Assembly: GCA_018436855.1 (NCBI GenBank)
Contig: JAHDKO010000076.1
Span: forward strand, 1 to 64,000
Source: Deltaproteobacteria bacterium
GTDB lineage: Bacteria > Desulfobacterota > Desulfomonilia > UBA1062
DNA length: 64,000 nucleotides
Direction of reading: 5' to 3'
Shown here: positions 17,458 through 25,437 of the stretch, piece by piece
How the letters are laid out: each line of letters opens with the position of its first letter
Numbering within the stretch: position 1 is the first letter of the stretch
Translations under genes and position numbers: made by a program
Notes under the pieces: model-generated
What the model was told of the DNA's origin: nothing
The model's input: only the letters and a program-made list of their open reading frames with translations
Databases searched by the model: none

Positions 17458-19248
17458 CTATGCATAGAGCTTTTCGATCATATCCTTGAATTTGTTCAAC
17501 ACCACCCGGCGCTTGAGCTTCATGGTCTGAGTCAGGGTGCCGTTTTCCACGGTGAAGTTCTCGTGGAGGAAGATGAATTTCTTGGGTATTTCATAGCCCC
17601 CGTACTTGCCGGTGAGGGACGAGATCACCTCTTCCCGGATCATCTCCTGGATTGCCGGGTTCTCGGCCAGCGACTTGGGGTCGTCGGGCAGGTTGTTCTC
17701 TTTGGCGTACTTCGCCAGCACCAGGAAGTCCGGGACGATCAAACAGACATTGAACGGCTTGTTCTCGCCGTAGATCATGGCGTTTTCGACAGAAGGGATC
17801 AGCCGGATATCCTCTTCGAGAGACGCGGGGAACACAAACTTGCCGTTTTCCAGCTTGTACTGCTCCTTGATCCTGCCGGTGATGAACAGGAAACCGTCCT
17901 GGTCGATCCTGCCGCGGTCGCCGGTCCGGATCCCGCCGTCTTGGGTCATGACCTCTGCCGTTGCCTCGGGCTTGTTGTGATAGCCCTTCATGACATTGGG
18001 GCCATAGGCGATGATCTCGCCGTCTTCGGCGCCTTCTTCCACTACCGACTTGTCGATGACCACCCGCACACCATGGATGGGCCTGCCCACGGATCCGACC
18101 TTGTAGGCGCTCGGGCAGTTCATGGTGATGGCGGGCGAGGTCTCGGTCATGCCGTAGCAGTCGTAGATGGGGATGCCCATGTCGAAGAAGAACCGGGAAA
18201 TCTCGGGATTCATGGCTGCGCTCGCGGTCATGACACCCCGCAGGCGTCCGCCGAAGCCCTCCCGGATCTTGGAAAACACCAGGCGGTTCCCGATGGCGTA
18301 CTGGATGTTGGTGAGCAGCTCGGATTTTCCCTTCTCCGCGAGCTCCCTGCGTCTTTTCGCGCTCTGAACCGCCATGTCGAAGAGCTTTTTCTTAAGGCCG
18401 CCTTCCTGGTTCATCCGGGCGTTGATCCCGTCGAAGATCTTGTTGAACACCCGGGGCACGGCGATGAGGAAGGTGGGCCTGATCTTCTTCATATCCATAG
18501 CCAGGGTCTGCACGCTCTCCATGAAACCGAGCGAGGCCCCGAGGTAGACGAAAGTATAGAGCTCTGCGGTCTGCGCATAGGAGTGTGCCCAGGGAAGGAT
18601 GGACACGGCCCGGTCATGCTGGTTGAACTCAGGGTAGAACTTCTGCCCGCCCAGCGAGTTGCTCGTGAAGTTTCCGTGGGTGAGCAGCACGCCCTTGGGG
18701 TCTCCTGTGGTTCCCGAGGTATAGATAAGGGATGCCACGTCCTGGGGCCCCGGTTTCATGGATGGGATCGGATTTTTGCCGCCCAGGTCCTCGAGCCATG
18801 CCATGGTTCCTTCTCCCGTGCCCTCCACGAGGATCAGCTTCTCCAGGGATTCGATCTCTCCGGGGAAGCCCTTCACCTTTTCGAGGACGGCGGGCTTGGA
18901 GACAAAGAGGATCTTGATCCCGCTGTCCGCGATGATGTACTTCCAGATCTGCGTGAGCTCGGCCTCGTACATGGGCACCCACCTGGCGCCCAGACCGAAT
19001 GTGGCGAATGCGCAGACGGCCCACTCGGTGCGGTTGTTGGCGATGAGGCCTACCGCGTCTCCCTGCTTCACACCGAGCTGTGCAAGGCCGGCCCTTAAGT
19101 TGTCCACCCGCCTGCCGAACTCCCGGTAGGTGATCCACTCGTACTCGCCCGAGGAATTCTTGGTGCCCAGCATGGGGTTGTCAGGATACTTGCCGACGCT
19201 GCCTTCGAGAAAATCAACGAGATTGTCCGGTTTCTCATACTGATACAT
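17458..19248 (-). CDS. Long-chain fatty acid-CoA ligase (AMP-forming)
   Basis: A 596-residue adenylate-forming enzyme activating long-chain fatty acids with ATP and CoA. Motifs: the P-loop-like LIYTSGTTGDPKG (about residues 188-200), YGMTETSPAIT (about 370), the hinge TGDRGRIDQDGFLFITGRIKE and a C-terminal Lys-containing ENGTLTQTMKLKR. GGAGGAGGG precedes the ATG at 19248. It resembles FAA1/FadD15-type ligases rather than short-chain acetyl-CoA synthetase. The 3' end faces arfB, 57 bp away. Confidence 0.95.
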   Translation of the reverse strand: MYQYEKPDNLVDFLEGSVGKYPDNPMLGTKNSSGEYEWITYREFGRRVDNLRAGLAQLGVKQGDAVGLIANNRTEWAVCAFATFGLGARWVPMYEAELTQIWKYIIADSGIKILFVSKPAVLEKVKGFPGEIESLEKLILVEGTGEGTMAWLEDLGGKNPIPSMKPGPQDVASLIYTSGTTGDPKGVLLTHGNFTSNSLGGQKFYPEFNQHDRAVSILPWAHSYAQTAELYTFVYLGASLGFMESVQTLAMDMKKIRPTFLIAVPRVFNKIFDGINARMNQEGGLKKKLFDMAVQSAKRRRELAEKGKSELLTNIQYAIGNRLVFSKIREGFGGRLRGVMTASAAMNPEISRFFFDMGIPIYDCYGMTETSPAITMNCPSAYKVGSVGRPIHGVRVVIDKSVVEEGAEDGEIIAYGPNVMKGYHNKPEATAEVMTQDGGIRTGDRGRIDQDGFLFITGRIKEQYKLENGKFVFPASLEEDIRLIPSVENAMIYGENKPFNVCLIVPDFLVLAKYAKENNLPDDPKSLAENPAIQEMIREEVISSLTGKYGGYEIPKKFIFLHENFTVENGTLTQTMKLKRRVVLNKFKDMIEKLYA

Positions 19249-19543
19249 ACGATGCCCTCCTCCTTCTCACGAAGCATAGAACTACTGGTTCATAGCGTAC
19301 AGGGAGGGTATGGTGTCAATGGTATTTTGCGTAATATTTACATTTATCAATAGATGCCCCCCTGCCTCTGAATGATCGTGTTCTGTCGAGAAGGGGGTAA
19401 GAGGATAATAATTTCATCCTGTTCTTGCTTTCCGGGTCTTAAGGCGGGTAGATTTGTGCATGTCCGGTGGAATGGGGCTGCCGGAGACGGCTGCACCCCG
19501 GCAGGGGCCAGGACAGCAGTGCAAGGAAGGGAGACTCGGATCC

Positions 19544-20485
19544 ATGTCTGAAAGAAGGCTCATCGTTCTCGGAACCGCCAGCCAGGTGCCGGCGCGGGAG
19601 AGGAACCAAAACGGCTACTTTCTCAGGTTCGACGACGAGGGGCTTCTCTTCGACCCCGGCGAAGGCACCCAGCGTCAGATGATCTTCTCCGGCGTGTCGG
19701 TGACCGGGATCACCAGGATATTCATCTCCCACTTCCACGGTGATCACTGTCTCGGCCTGGCCGGCATCATCCAGCGGATCTCGCTCGATCGTGTGCCTCA
19801 TCCGATCGAGATCTATTATCCTGCGTCCGGGCAAAGGTACTACGAGAACCTCCGCGATGCCTGCTCATATCACCATGCCGCGCCTCTCGTGGAGAGGCCC
19901 ATATCCCACGACGGCAGGATATTCGAGAACGAACGGATCTTCATCGAGGCCAGGCGGCTCGACCACGACATCGAGACCTACGGGTTCCGCCTCGAGGAAA
20001 AAGACTCTTACACCCTGATTCCCCGGAGGCTCGGGGAGGAAGGGATCGCCGGGGACACGGCCGGGCGGCTGAAAAGGGAAGGCCATGTGACCGTAGGGGA
20101 TAAGACCGTGCGAATCGAGGACGTGGGCAGAAGACTGCCTGGCCAGGTCTTTGCCTATGTCATGGACACCAGGCTCTGCAGCGCGGTGTTCGATCTCGCC
20201 TCTTGCGCCGACATGCTCCTCATGGAGGCGACGTTCCTGAGCGATCTCGAGGACAAGGCCCGGGAGTACGGCCACCTCACGGCTGCCCAGGCCGGACAGG
20301 TCGCCCGTGACTGCGGGGTGAAGCTCCTGGTGATCTCGCACTATTCGCAGCGCTACCTCACTCCTGAGGCACTCGAAGAAGAGGCCTTGCGTTTTCACCC
20401 CCTTGTCAGGGCGGCCGTGGACGGCGACCGCATCGATCTTCCCCGGCGCAGGAGAAGCATCCCGGCAGGTGCTGCGGAAGGCTGA
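19544..20485 (+). CDS. rnz: Ribonuclease Z
   Basis: A 313-residue metallo-beta-lactamase-fold endonuclease that removes tRNA 3' trailers. The metal motif SHFHGDHCLG is at about residues 62-71, with further ligands in AYVMDTR and in LVISHYSQRY. The ATG at 19544 starts directly at the conserved RRLIVLGTASQVPARERNQN and has GGGAG upstream; an ATG at 19460 would add 28 residues of low-complexity sequence. Length is typical for bacterial RNase Z. Confidence 0.94.
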   Translation: MSERRLIVLGTASQVPARERNQNGYFLRFDDEGLLFDPGEGTQRQMIFSGVSVTGITRIFISHFHGDHCLGLAGIIQRISLDRVPHPIEIYYPASGQRYYENLRDACSYHHAAPLVERPISHDGRIFENERIFIEARRLDHDIETYGFRLEEKDSYTLIPRRLGEEGIAGDTAGRLKREGHVTVGDKTVRIEDVGRRLPGQVFAYVMDTRLCSAVFDLASCADMLLMEATFLSDLEDKAREYGHLTAAQAGQVARDCGVKLLVISHYSQRYLTPEALEEEALRFHPLVRAAVDGDRIDLPRRRRSIPAGAAEG

Positions 20486-20497
20486 TTTCGGCGCTTC

Positions 20498-20674
20498 TCA
20501 AGCGGCCTTGCGCTCGGATATGAGTACCGTAATCACCGCATCCATGACCACGCTCCCGGACGCGCCGGTGATCGTCACCTCGAGCTCGTTGTCGCCCGTG
20601 CAGATCTGCTCCGGATCGAAGCTGCATCTGCCGGTGAGCGTATCCCGGGCTTTTTTCAGATAGCGCACCCGCAT
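20498..20674 (-). pseudogene. Probable C-terminal remnant of a hotdog-fold (DUF4442-like) thioesterase
   Basis: A 58-codon frame squeezed between rnz and the peptidase gene. Its peptide (VRYLKKARDTLTGRCSFDPE, then NELEVTITGASGSVVMDAV) resembles the last two strands of DUF4442/PaaI-type hotdog thioesterases. The N-terminal half that would carry the active-site helix is absent; upstream the frame only overlaps the peptidase gene. I read it as a decayed gene; a genuine tiny protein is possible. Confidence 0.4.
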
Positions 20675-20687
20675 TTCCCGGGGTACG

Positions 20688-21638
20688 TTATCCCTGCCGG
20701 TCGCTCCCGTCTTCTCCGTGTTCCGGGATCTCGGGGTCCTGCTCGTCCATCTCCCGGAGGTAGCGCCTCCTCCTGAGCAGGAAGCGGACATAGGCCAGAA
20801 AGGTGAGCACGGCCGCCAGGAGAAAGATGATAGTGTAGAGGTTGCCGGCGAAGAACGCCAGGAGAACCGGCCAGCTCCGCAAGTCATCGTGCCACTGCAT
20901 CTCGAGGTCGCGCAGGGGGATCATCAGCGCCATTCGAACGGCCTCCTGAGCAGGCACCCCGCCTTTCATGGACTGCAGGATGTTGAGGATCCCTTTTCTG
21001 CCATAGGCATTGACGATGTACTCCACCACCGACCTGCTCTGCTCATAGGACAAAGAGAGTCCGCGCTGGTCCCTCGGGAAGTGGTGGGTCAACGATTCCA
21101 GAGGGATGAGCGTGCCCGTGAGCACCGCCGAGGGCAGCGGAGAAGAGCCCCGGCTGAAAACGATCTCCGGAATCCCCTCGCTGATCCACTGGCACACGCC
21201 TTCATCCAGCCACTTGGGCAGGTGAACACGGGTGATGTGATGATGGAGCAGCAAATGGCACAGCTCGTGTTTCAGGGTCGTCTCCAGGGTGAAGGGCCGC
21301 ACGCCCATCCGGGTGGCGTCGATGACCACGAGCTGCTTCTCGGGCAGCGCGTACGCGACGAAGGCCTCGTGCCCGGCCATCATGATGAAGGAGCGCCGGT
21401 CGGACACGAGCAGCACCCGGGGATGGAAGTCCATCTCCCACAGGAAAACGGATTCCAGCCCCTCCTTGATGGACGGATAGCGGCCGATCACCTCCCGGGC
21501 CGATGGCTCCAGGGATGGGTCGGCATATAGCACCTGTATGCCCGGGCCATCCATGCCCCGATATTCCTGGGCCTGAGGCGCGCCGGAGGGCAGGCACAGG
21601 ACAAGGGTAACGAGAAGGCCGGACAATTTCCAACTCAT
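20688..21638 (-). CDS. Membrane-anchored gluzincin peptidase (MA-like)
   Basis: A 316-residue exported zinc peptidase candidate. The ATG at 21638 gives a signal peptide (SGLLVTLVLCLPSGAPQAQ). The zinc motif HELCH is at about residue 123, followed by a helix and KWLDEGVCQWISEG, whose E-G matches the third ligand of the peptidase MA family. A C-terminal transmembrane helix (about 265-290) is followed by Arg-rich LLRRRRYLREMDE. The frame is open up to 21905, but the upstream part lacks family features. Its substrate is unknown; an envelope location is likely. Confidence 0.82.
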   Translation of the reverse strand: MSWKLSGLLVTLVLCLPSGAPQAQEYRGMDGPGIQVLYADPSLEPSAREVIGRYPSIKEGLESVFLWEMDFHPRVLLVSDRRSFIMMAGHEAFVAYALPEKQLVVIDATRMGVRPFTLETTLKHELCHLLLHHHITRVHLPKWLDEGVCQWISEGIPEIVFSRGSSPLPSAVLTGTLIPLESLTHHFPRDQRGLSLSYEQSRSVVEYIVNAYGRKGILNILQSMKGGVPAQEAVRMALMIPLRDLEMQWHDDLRSWPVLLAFFAGNLYTIIFLLAAVLTFLAYVRFLLRRRRYLREMDEQDPEIPEHGEDGSDRQG

Positions 21639-21807
21639 TCCGGTGCCGCTCGCGCCCGTCCGGCCGAAACGTTCACGCGCTCTCTCCCTGCTGGCATAGG
21701 AAAGATTCATGGTATTTCTTATACCAGGTATCGTGGGAAAATCAGATGAAAAGGTTGTTCTCTCTGTTCCTGAAAATGCTTGACGGAAAGGTAAGTTCCT
21801 AATAAAT

Positions 21808-21823
21808 GTACCGAACGGTCTAT
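21808..21823. promoter_or_regulatory. Candidate TetR (NemR-like) operator
   Basis: ACCG-AA-CGGT is a perfect inverted repeat at 21810-21819 within GTACCGAACGGTCTAT, ending 9 nt before the tetR start codon at 21829. On the minus strand it reads TAGACCGTTCGGTAC, close to the NemR-box pattern. Its placement over the start suggests autorepression. Confidence 0.5.
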
Positions 21824-21828
21824 TTGTT

Positions 21829-22440
21829 ATGAAAGATGCGGCCATTACCCCCAGGGGAAGCAAGACACGGGCCCACGTGCTCAAGACGGCCATGGAGCTC
21901 TTCAATGTCCGGGGCTATCATGCCACGAGCATGTCGGATATCATCGCGGCGTGCGGTGTCCAGAAGGGCAATCTGTACTTCCATTTCAGGAGCAAGGAAG
22001 ACCTCGCCCTCGCCCTCGTCGAGCATGCCCGTACGGAGTATCTGGCCTATCTCCGTGCCCATGCCTCCGGGAAAACCTCGCTCGAAAGGATCCATGGCGT
22101 GATTGACGCCGTGTTCGCATTCCACGACCGGAAGAAATTCGTGGGCGGGTGTATATTCGGGAATATGGCCCTGGAGATGGGTGACGTGAACCCGCAGTTC
22201 AGAACCCTTGTCCGGGAGATCTTTCAGGAATGGATCGATCTGCTGCGCCGCATTCTGGAAGAGGCCCGGGCAGGCGGGGAGCTGGCCCGGGAAACGGATG
22301 CATCCCGGCTGGCCCGGCACATCGTGGCCTGCCTGGAAGGAGGGGTCATGATCTCGCGGCTGACAAAGGACAGGAGTGACATGCTCGGGTGTGTCGAGTC
22401 CCTGAAGGCGATGCTCACGCGGCTGTCCGAAGATGGATGA
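21829..22440 (+). CDS. TetR/AcrR family regulator, NemR-like subgroup
   Basis: A 203-residue regulator. The helix-turn-helix is at about residues 10-58 (ELFNVRGYHATSMSDIIAACG, KGNLYFHFRSKEDL). The C-terminal domain carries GGCIFGNMALEMG, the Cys-containing block found in NemR-type repressors that sense electrophiles or oxidants. A palindrome overlaps its promoter. The QueG-family gene begins 47 bp after the stop (or overlaps it, if an earlier ATG is used), so the two are probably cotranscribed. The redox-sensing role is inferred from that Cys motif. Confidence 0.9.
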   Translation: MKDAAITPRGSKTRAHVLKTAMELFNVRGYHATSMSDIIAACGVQKGNLYFHFRSKEDLALALVEHARTEYLAYLRAHASGKTSLERIHGVIDAVFAFHDRKKFVGGCIFGNMALEMGDVNPQFRTLVREIFQEWIDLLRRILEEARAGGELARETDASRLARHIVACLEGGVMISRLTKDRSDMLGCVESLKAMLTRLSEDG

Positions 22441-22486
22441 CCCGGCCCTTGCAGGATGGGGCACGGAGTCTTTTGAAAAAGGGGGC

Positions 22487-23653
22487 ATGCAGATGCTGAC
22501 AAAGGAAGAGGTGGTCGGGCGGGCCCTGTCGCTCGGGTTCGAGGATATCGGCTTTACCACGGCAGAGGCCTTCACGGCCCACCGGGATGTGCTCCTTGCC
22601 AGGCAGGAGGAGTATGGGTGGGCCGGGAAGGCGGGCCTGGACCTCCTGGGAGGGACCGACCCGAAGACGGTTCTGCCCGGTGCGCAGTCGATCATCGTGC
22701 TGGTCGACTCCTACTTTCGCGAGTCATTCCCCCGTGCCCTGGAGGGGACCTTCGGCAGGTGCTATCTCGATGACGACCGGGTCACCAAAGACGGTCTGAC
22801 CAAGCGCATCAAGGCCTTCCGCTCCTATCTCCGTGACCACGGGGTGGAGTCGAAGGTCCCGTTCAATCTCCCCCACCGTGCGGCGGCATCGCGGGCCGGC
22901 CTGGGAACGCTGGGCAAGAACTGTCTGTTCTACTCCCGGAAGGTCGGGGGAAGCTCGTGGGTCATACCGCTCGCCCTGGTGGTGGACCGGGAGTTTGCTC
23001 CGGACGATCCGACCCTGGAGTACGGATGCCCTGACTGGTGCCGCAACGCATGCGTCGCCGCCTGCCCCACCCGGGCCCTGAAGGGCAACGGCACCATCGA
23101 CCCAAGGCGGTGCATTTCCTACCTGACCTATTTCGGCGAGGGTCTCACGCCCCTGGAGCTCAGGGAGCCCATGGGCATGTACGTCTACGGCTGCGACCGG
23201 TGCCAGAATGTCTGCCCCAGGAACGCGCCGTGGCTTGCCCGGCATCTGCCGGAGAACGCGCGGGTTGCGGCAAAGGCCTCCCACTTCGAGCTGTCCCGCC
23301 TGCTCGGCATGGACAGCGAGTATTTCGCGGCCAATGTCTGGCCTCACATGTTCTACATGGGCCCTGACATGCTCTGGAAATGGAGGATGAACGCGGCCCG
23401 GGCCATGGGCAACAGCCGGGACGAGCGCTATGTGCCTGACCTCGTCGAAGCGTTCGGCGCTCATGAGGATGAACGGGTCAGGTCCATGATCGCCTGGGCC
23501 CTGGGAAGGATCGGCGGCCGGCCGGCAAGGGATGCCCTGGAGCGGTTTCGCACCCGGTCGGGCGGAGCGGTCAGGGAGGAGATCGAGTATGCGCTCACCC
23601 TGTGCGCGGGGAGGCAGAGCGCGAAGACGCTCCCGGAAGGGCCCGCTGCCTAG
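22487..23653 (+). CDS. QueG-family iron-sulfur protein (epoxyqueuosine reductase-like)
   Basis: A 388-residue cytoplasmic protein. Middle region: the QueG-like RAAASRAGLGTLGKNCLFYS and a double 4Fe-4S cluster block (CPDWCRNACVAACPTRAL, then YGCDRCQNVCPRN). C-terminal HEAT-like helices span about residues 310-375. QueG uses cobalamin and two clusters to reduce epoxyqueuosine in tRNA, but members of this branch may act on other substrates, so no symbol is given. The start is taken at 22487; 22433 and 22493 are alternatives. The stop codon TAG lies inside the palindromic element at 23650, so the last residues may have been altered by its insertion. Confidence 0.82.
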   Translation: MQMLTKEEVVGRALSLGFEDIGFTTAEAFTAHRDVLLARQEEYGWAGKAGLDLLGGTDPKTVLPGAQSIIVLVDSYFRESFPRALEGTFGRCYLDDDRVTKDGLTKRIKAFRSYLRDHGVESKVPFNLPHRAAASRAGLGTLGKNCLFYSRKVGGSSWVIPLALVVDREFAPDDPTLEYGCPDWCRNACVAACPTRALKGNGTIDPRRCISYLTYFGEGLTPLELREPMGMYVYGCDRCQNVCPRNAPWLARHLPENARVAAKASHFELSRLLGMDSEYFAANVWPHMFYMGPDMLWKWRMNAARAMGNSRDERYVPDLVEAFGAHEDERVRSMIAWALGRIGGRPARDALERFRTRSGGAVREEIEYALTLCAGRQSAKTLPEGPAA

Positions 23654-23762
23654 TACTACAGTGGTGGATTGGTACAAGATCGGGGTCAGGTCTCAACATA
23701 TGACATTGAAAATGTCATATGTTGAGACCTGACCCCATGACCGATTACCACTGTAGTACTAG
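23650..23762. repeat. 113-bp palindromic (REP/MITE-like) element
   Basis: Perfect 16-bp outer arms (CTAGTACTACAGTGGT at 23650-23665 and its complement at 23747-23762) enclose a perfect 26-bp inner inverted repeat (23682-23707 / 23711-23736) with a 3-nt GAA loop. The segments between inner and outer stems are only partly complementary. There is no coding sequence. This is the architecture of a non-autonomous palindromic mobile element; the inner arm beginning GGGGTCAGGTCTC resembles repeats I associate with REP-type/IS200-like transposases, which I cannot verify here. As RNA it would be a strong hairpin and may act as terminator for the upstream gene. Confidence 0.85.
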
Positions 23763-23789
23763 ACCACGCGAAAAGAGGAGGATTCCGGT

Positions 23790-24212
23790 ATGGCAGTCAA
23801 CAACCCCACGGCCGGGCAGTTCCGGCTGTTGAAGACGAGTGCGAAGCAGGGCCCCTTTGTCATGGTCAACCTGCTGAAATTCGCGGTGACGGGCCGCAGC
23901 GAGTCAGAAACCGGCAGGCAGTCGTACGAACGGTATGCACAGGCAGTGGCGCCGCTTCTGAAAAAGGTGGGAGCACGACTCCTGTGGCTCGGAAGCGTGG
24001 ATCAGGTCTTCATCGGAGACGATACCGAGGCCTTCGACCACGTGATGCTCGTGGAGTACCCCTCCCGCAAGGCGTTTCTCGACATGGTGTCCTCGCCCGA
24101 GTATCTCAGGGCAAACGAAGACCGGGAGGCGGGACTCGAGCGGGCTGTGCTCCTGGCTGCAGACCCTCTCTTCAGCAGACCGGCCCCAGCCCGCAAAATG
24201 ACATCGGATTGA
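23790..24212 (+). CDS. DUF1330-type ferredoxin-fold protein
   Basis: A 140-residue cytoplasmic protein with GAGGAGG before the ATG. The pattern GPFVMVNLLKFAV, SYERYAQAVAPLLKKVGARLLWLGSV, DHVMLVEYPSRKAFLDMV and SPEYLRANEDREAGLERAVLLA matches the DUF1330 / dimeric alpha-beta barrel family. Substrate and reaction are unknown. It lies 28 bp after the palindromic element and is convergent with ahbC. Confidence 0.85.
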   Translation: MAVNNPTAGQFRLLKTSAKQGPFVMVNLLKFAVTGRSESETGRQSYERYAQAVAPLLKKVGARLLWLGSVDQVFIGDDTEAFDHVMLVEYPSRKAFLDMVSSPEYLRANEDREAGLERAVLLAADPLFSRPAPARKMTSD

Positions 24213-24264
24213 AGGTCCGGCCGGGGAAAGATCCGGCAAAGGGCCAGGGTTGTTTTCCGGCGTC

Positions 24265-25437
24265 TCAGGAGATCTCGTCGTCCCTCAGGTAGCAGGCGGG
24301 ATCTTCTCCCCACGGGTCTCCCGTGGCCGCCTCGGCACGGGCGCGGAAGTTGCCTGCGCACATGTCGAGCCACCGGCATTTCCGGCACCTGCCCTGTACG
24401 TGCTCCTTCTTGCTTTTCAGCTTCATGAGAAACTCGTTGGAGCGGTCGTCCCAGATGGCGGAGAAGGGCTTTTCCCTGACGTTGCCCAGGACCCGGGTGC
24501 GCCAGAACTGGTCGGGGTAGACCTCGCCGTCCCAGTTGATGCAGCCGATCCCCAGCCCCGACGAGTTGCCTCCGTTCATGCTCAACAGCTCGAGCACCCC
24601 TTGAGCCCGGGGGTCGTTCTGCCTTTTCATGCGCAGGTACACATACGGGCCGTCAGCATGGTTGTCCACGGTGAGCACCTCCACCTGCCGCCCGGCGTCG
24701 ATCATCTCTTTCGTGCGGTCCATGATGAGATCCAGTGCCTCCCGCGTCTGCTCCGGGGAGAGGTCCTCCTCCATGAGCTCTCTGGCCCTGCCGGTGTACA
24801 CGAGGTGGTAGAAGCAGATGCGGGATATGCCCTCGGCCTTCATGAGATCGAGGACCCCAGGTATCTCGGAGATGTTCCTCCGGTTCATGGTGAAGCGCAG
24901 GCCCACCTTGATGTCCTGGTGCATGGCATGCTCGATGCCTTTGAGCGCGTCGCGGAAGGCGCCCGGGACTCCGCGGAAGGCGTCGTTGATCTCCTGGAGC
25001 CCGTCCAGGCTCACCCCGATGTAGGAAAGGCCGCAGTCTGCGAGCTCCATGGCCAGGTCCCGGGTGATCAGGGTCCCGTTGGTGGAGATCACGGCGCGCA
25101 TGTCCGATCCGACCGTCCGCCTGACCAGGCCGGGCAGGTCTTTGCGGATGAGCGGCTCGCCGCCCGAGAAGAGAATCACCGGACATCCATAGTCGTGCAG
25201 CTGTGCGATGAGCTCCATTCCCTCTCTGGTGGAGAGCTCGTCCCGCGGCGCGTCGGTCGCCGCGTAGCAGTGCACGCACCTTAAGTTGCAGGCGGACGTG
25301 ATGTTCCATACCACCACGGGCTTCTTGTCGGCCGAGAACTGGAGCAGATGGGAGGGGAGGTCTTTGGAGGCCCTGCCGTACCTCAAGGGGTCGGATGCCT
25401 CCACGGTCCCGCAGTAGAGCTTGGAAATTCCGATCAC
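24265..25437 (-). CDS. ahbC: 12,18-didecarboxysiroheme deacetylase (radical SAM)
   Basis: A 390-residue radical SAM enzyme of the alternative, siroheme-dependent heme pathway; AhbC removes the acetate side chains of 12,18-didecarboxysiroheme to give iron-coproporphyrin III. The N-terminus (MIGISKLYCGTVEASDPLRYGR) and the SAM cluster motif CNLRCVHC (about residues 50-57) are characteristic of AhbC/NirJ1. A C-terminal Cys set (CRKCRWLDMC, then a late Cys) can hold an auxiliary cluster. It overlaps cobA/hemD by 4 bp (ATGA) as the last gene of the hem operon. NirJ-type heme d1 synthesis is the alternative, but no nir genes are present. Confidence 0.88.
   Translation of the reverse strand: MIGISKLYCGTVEASDPLRYGRASKDLPSHLLQFSADKKPVVVWNITSACNLRCVHCYAATDAPRDELSTREGMELIAQLHDYGCPVILFSGGEPLIRKDLPGLVRRTVGSDMRAVISTNGTLITRDLAMELADCGLSYIGVSLDGLQEINDAFRGVPGAFRDALKGIEHAMHQDIKVGLRFTMNRRNISEIPGVLDLMKAEGISRICFYHLVYTGRARELMEEDLSPEQTREALDLIMDRTKEMIDAGRQVEVLTVDNHADGPYVYLRMKRQNDPRAQGVLELLSMNGGNSSGLGIGCINWDGEVYPDQFWRTRVLGNVREKPFSAIWDDRSNEFLMKLKSKKEHVQGRCRKCRWLDMCAGNFRARAEAATGDPWGEDPACYLRDDEIS

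Noticed and set aside
17563..19098. Long plus-strand frame opposite the acyl-CoA ligase gene
   Set aside because: Antisense shadow of a strongly conserved gene, with no family features.
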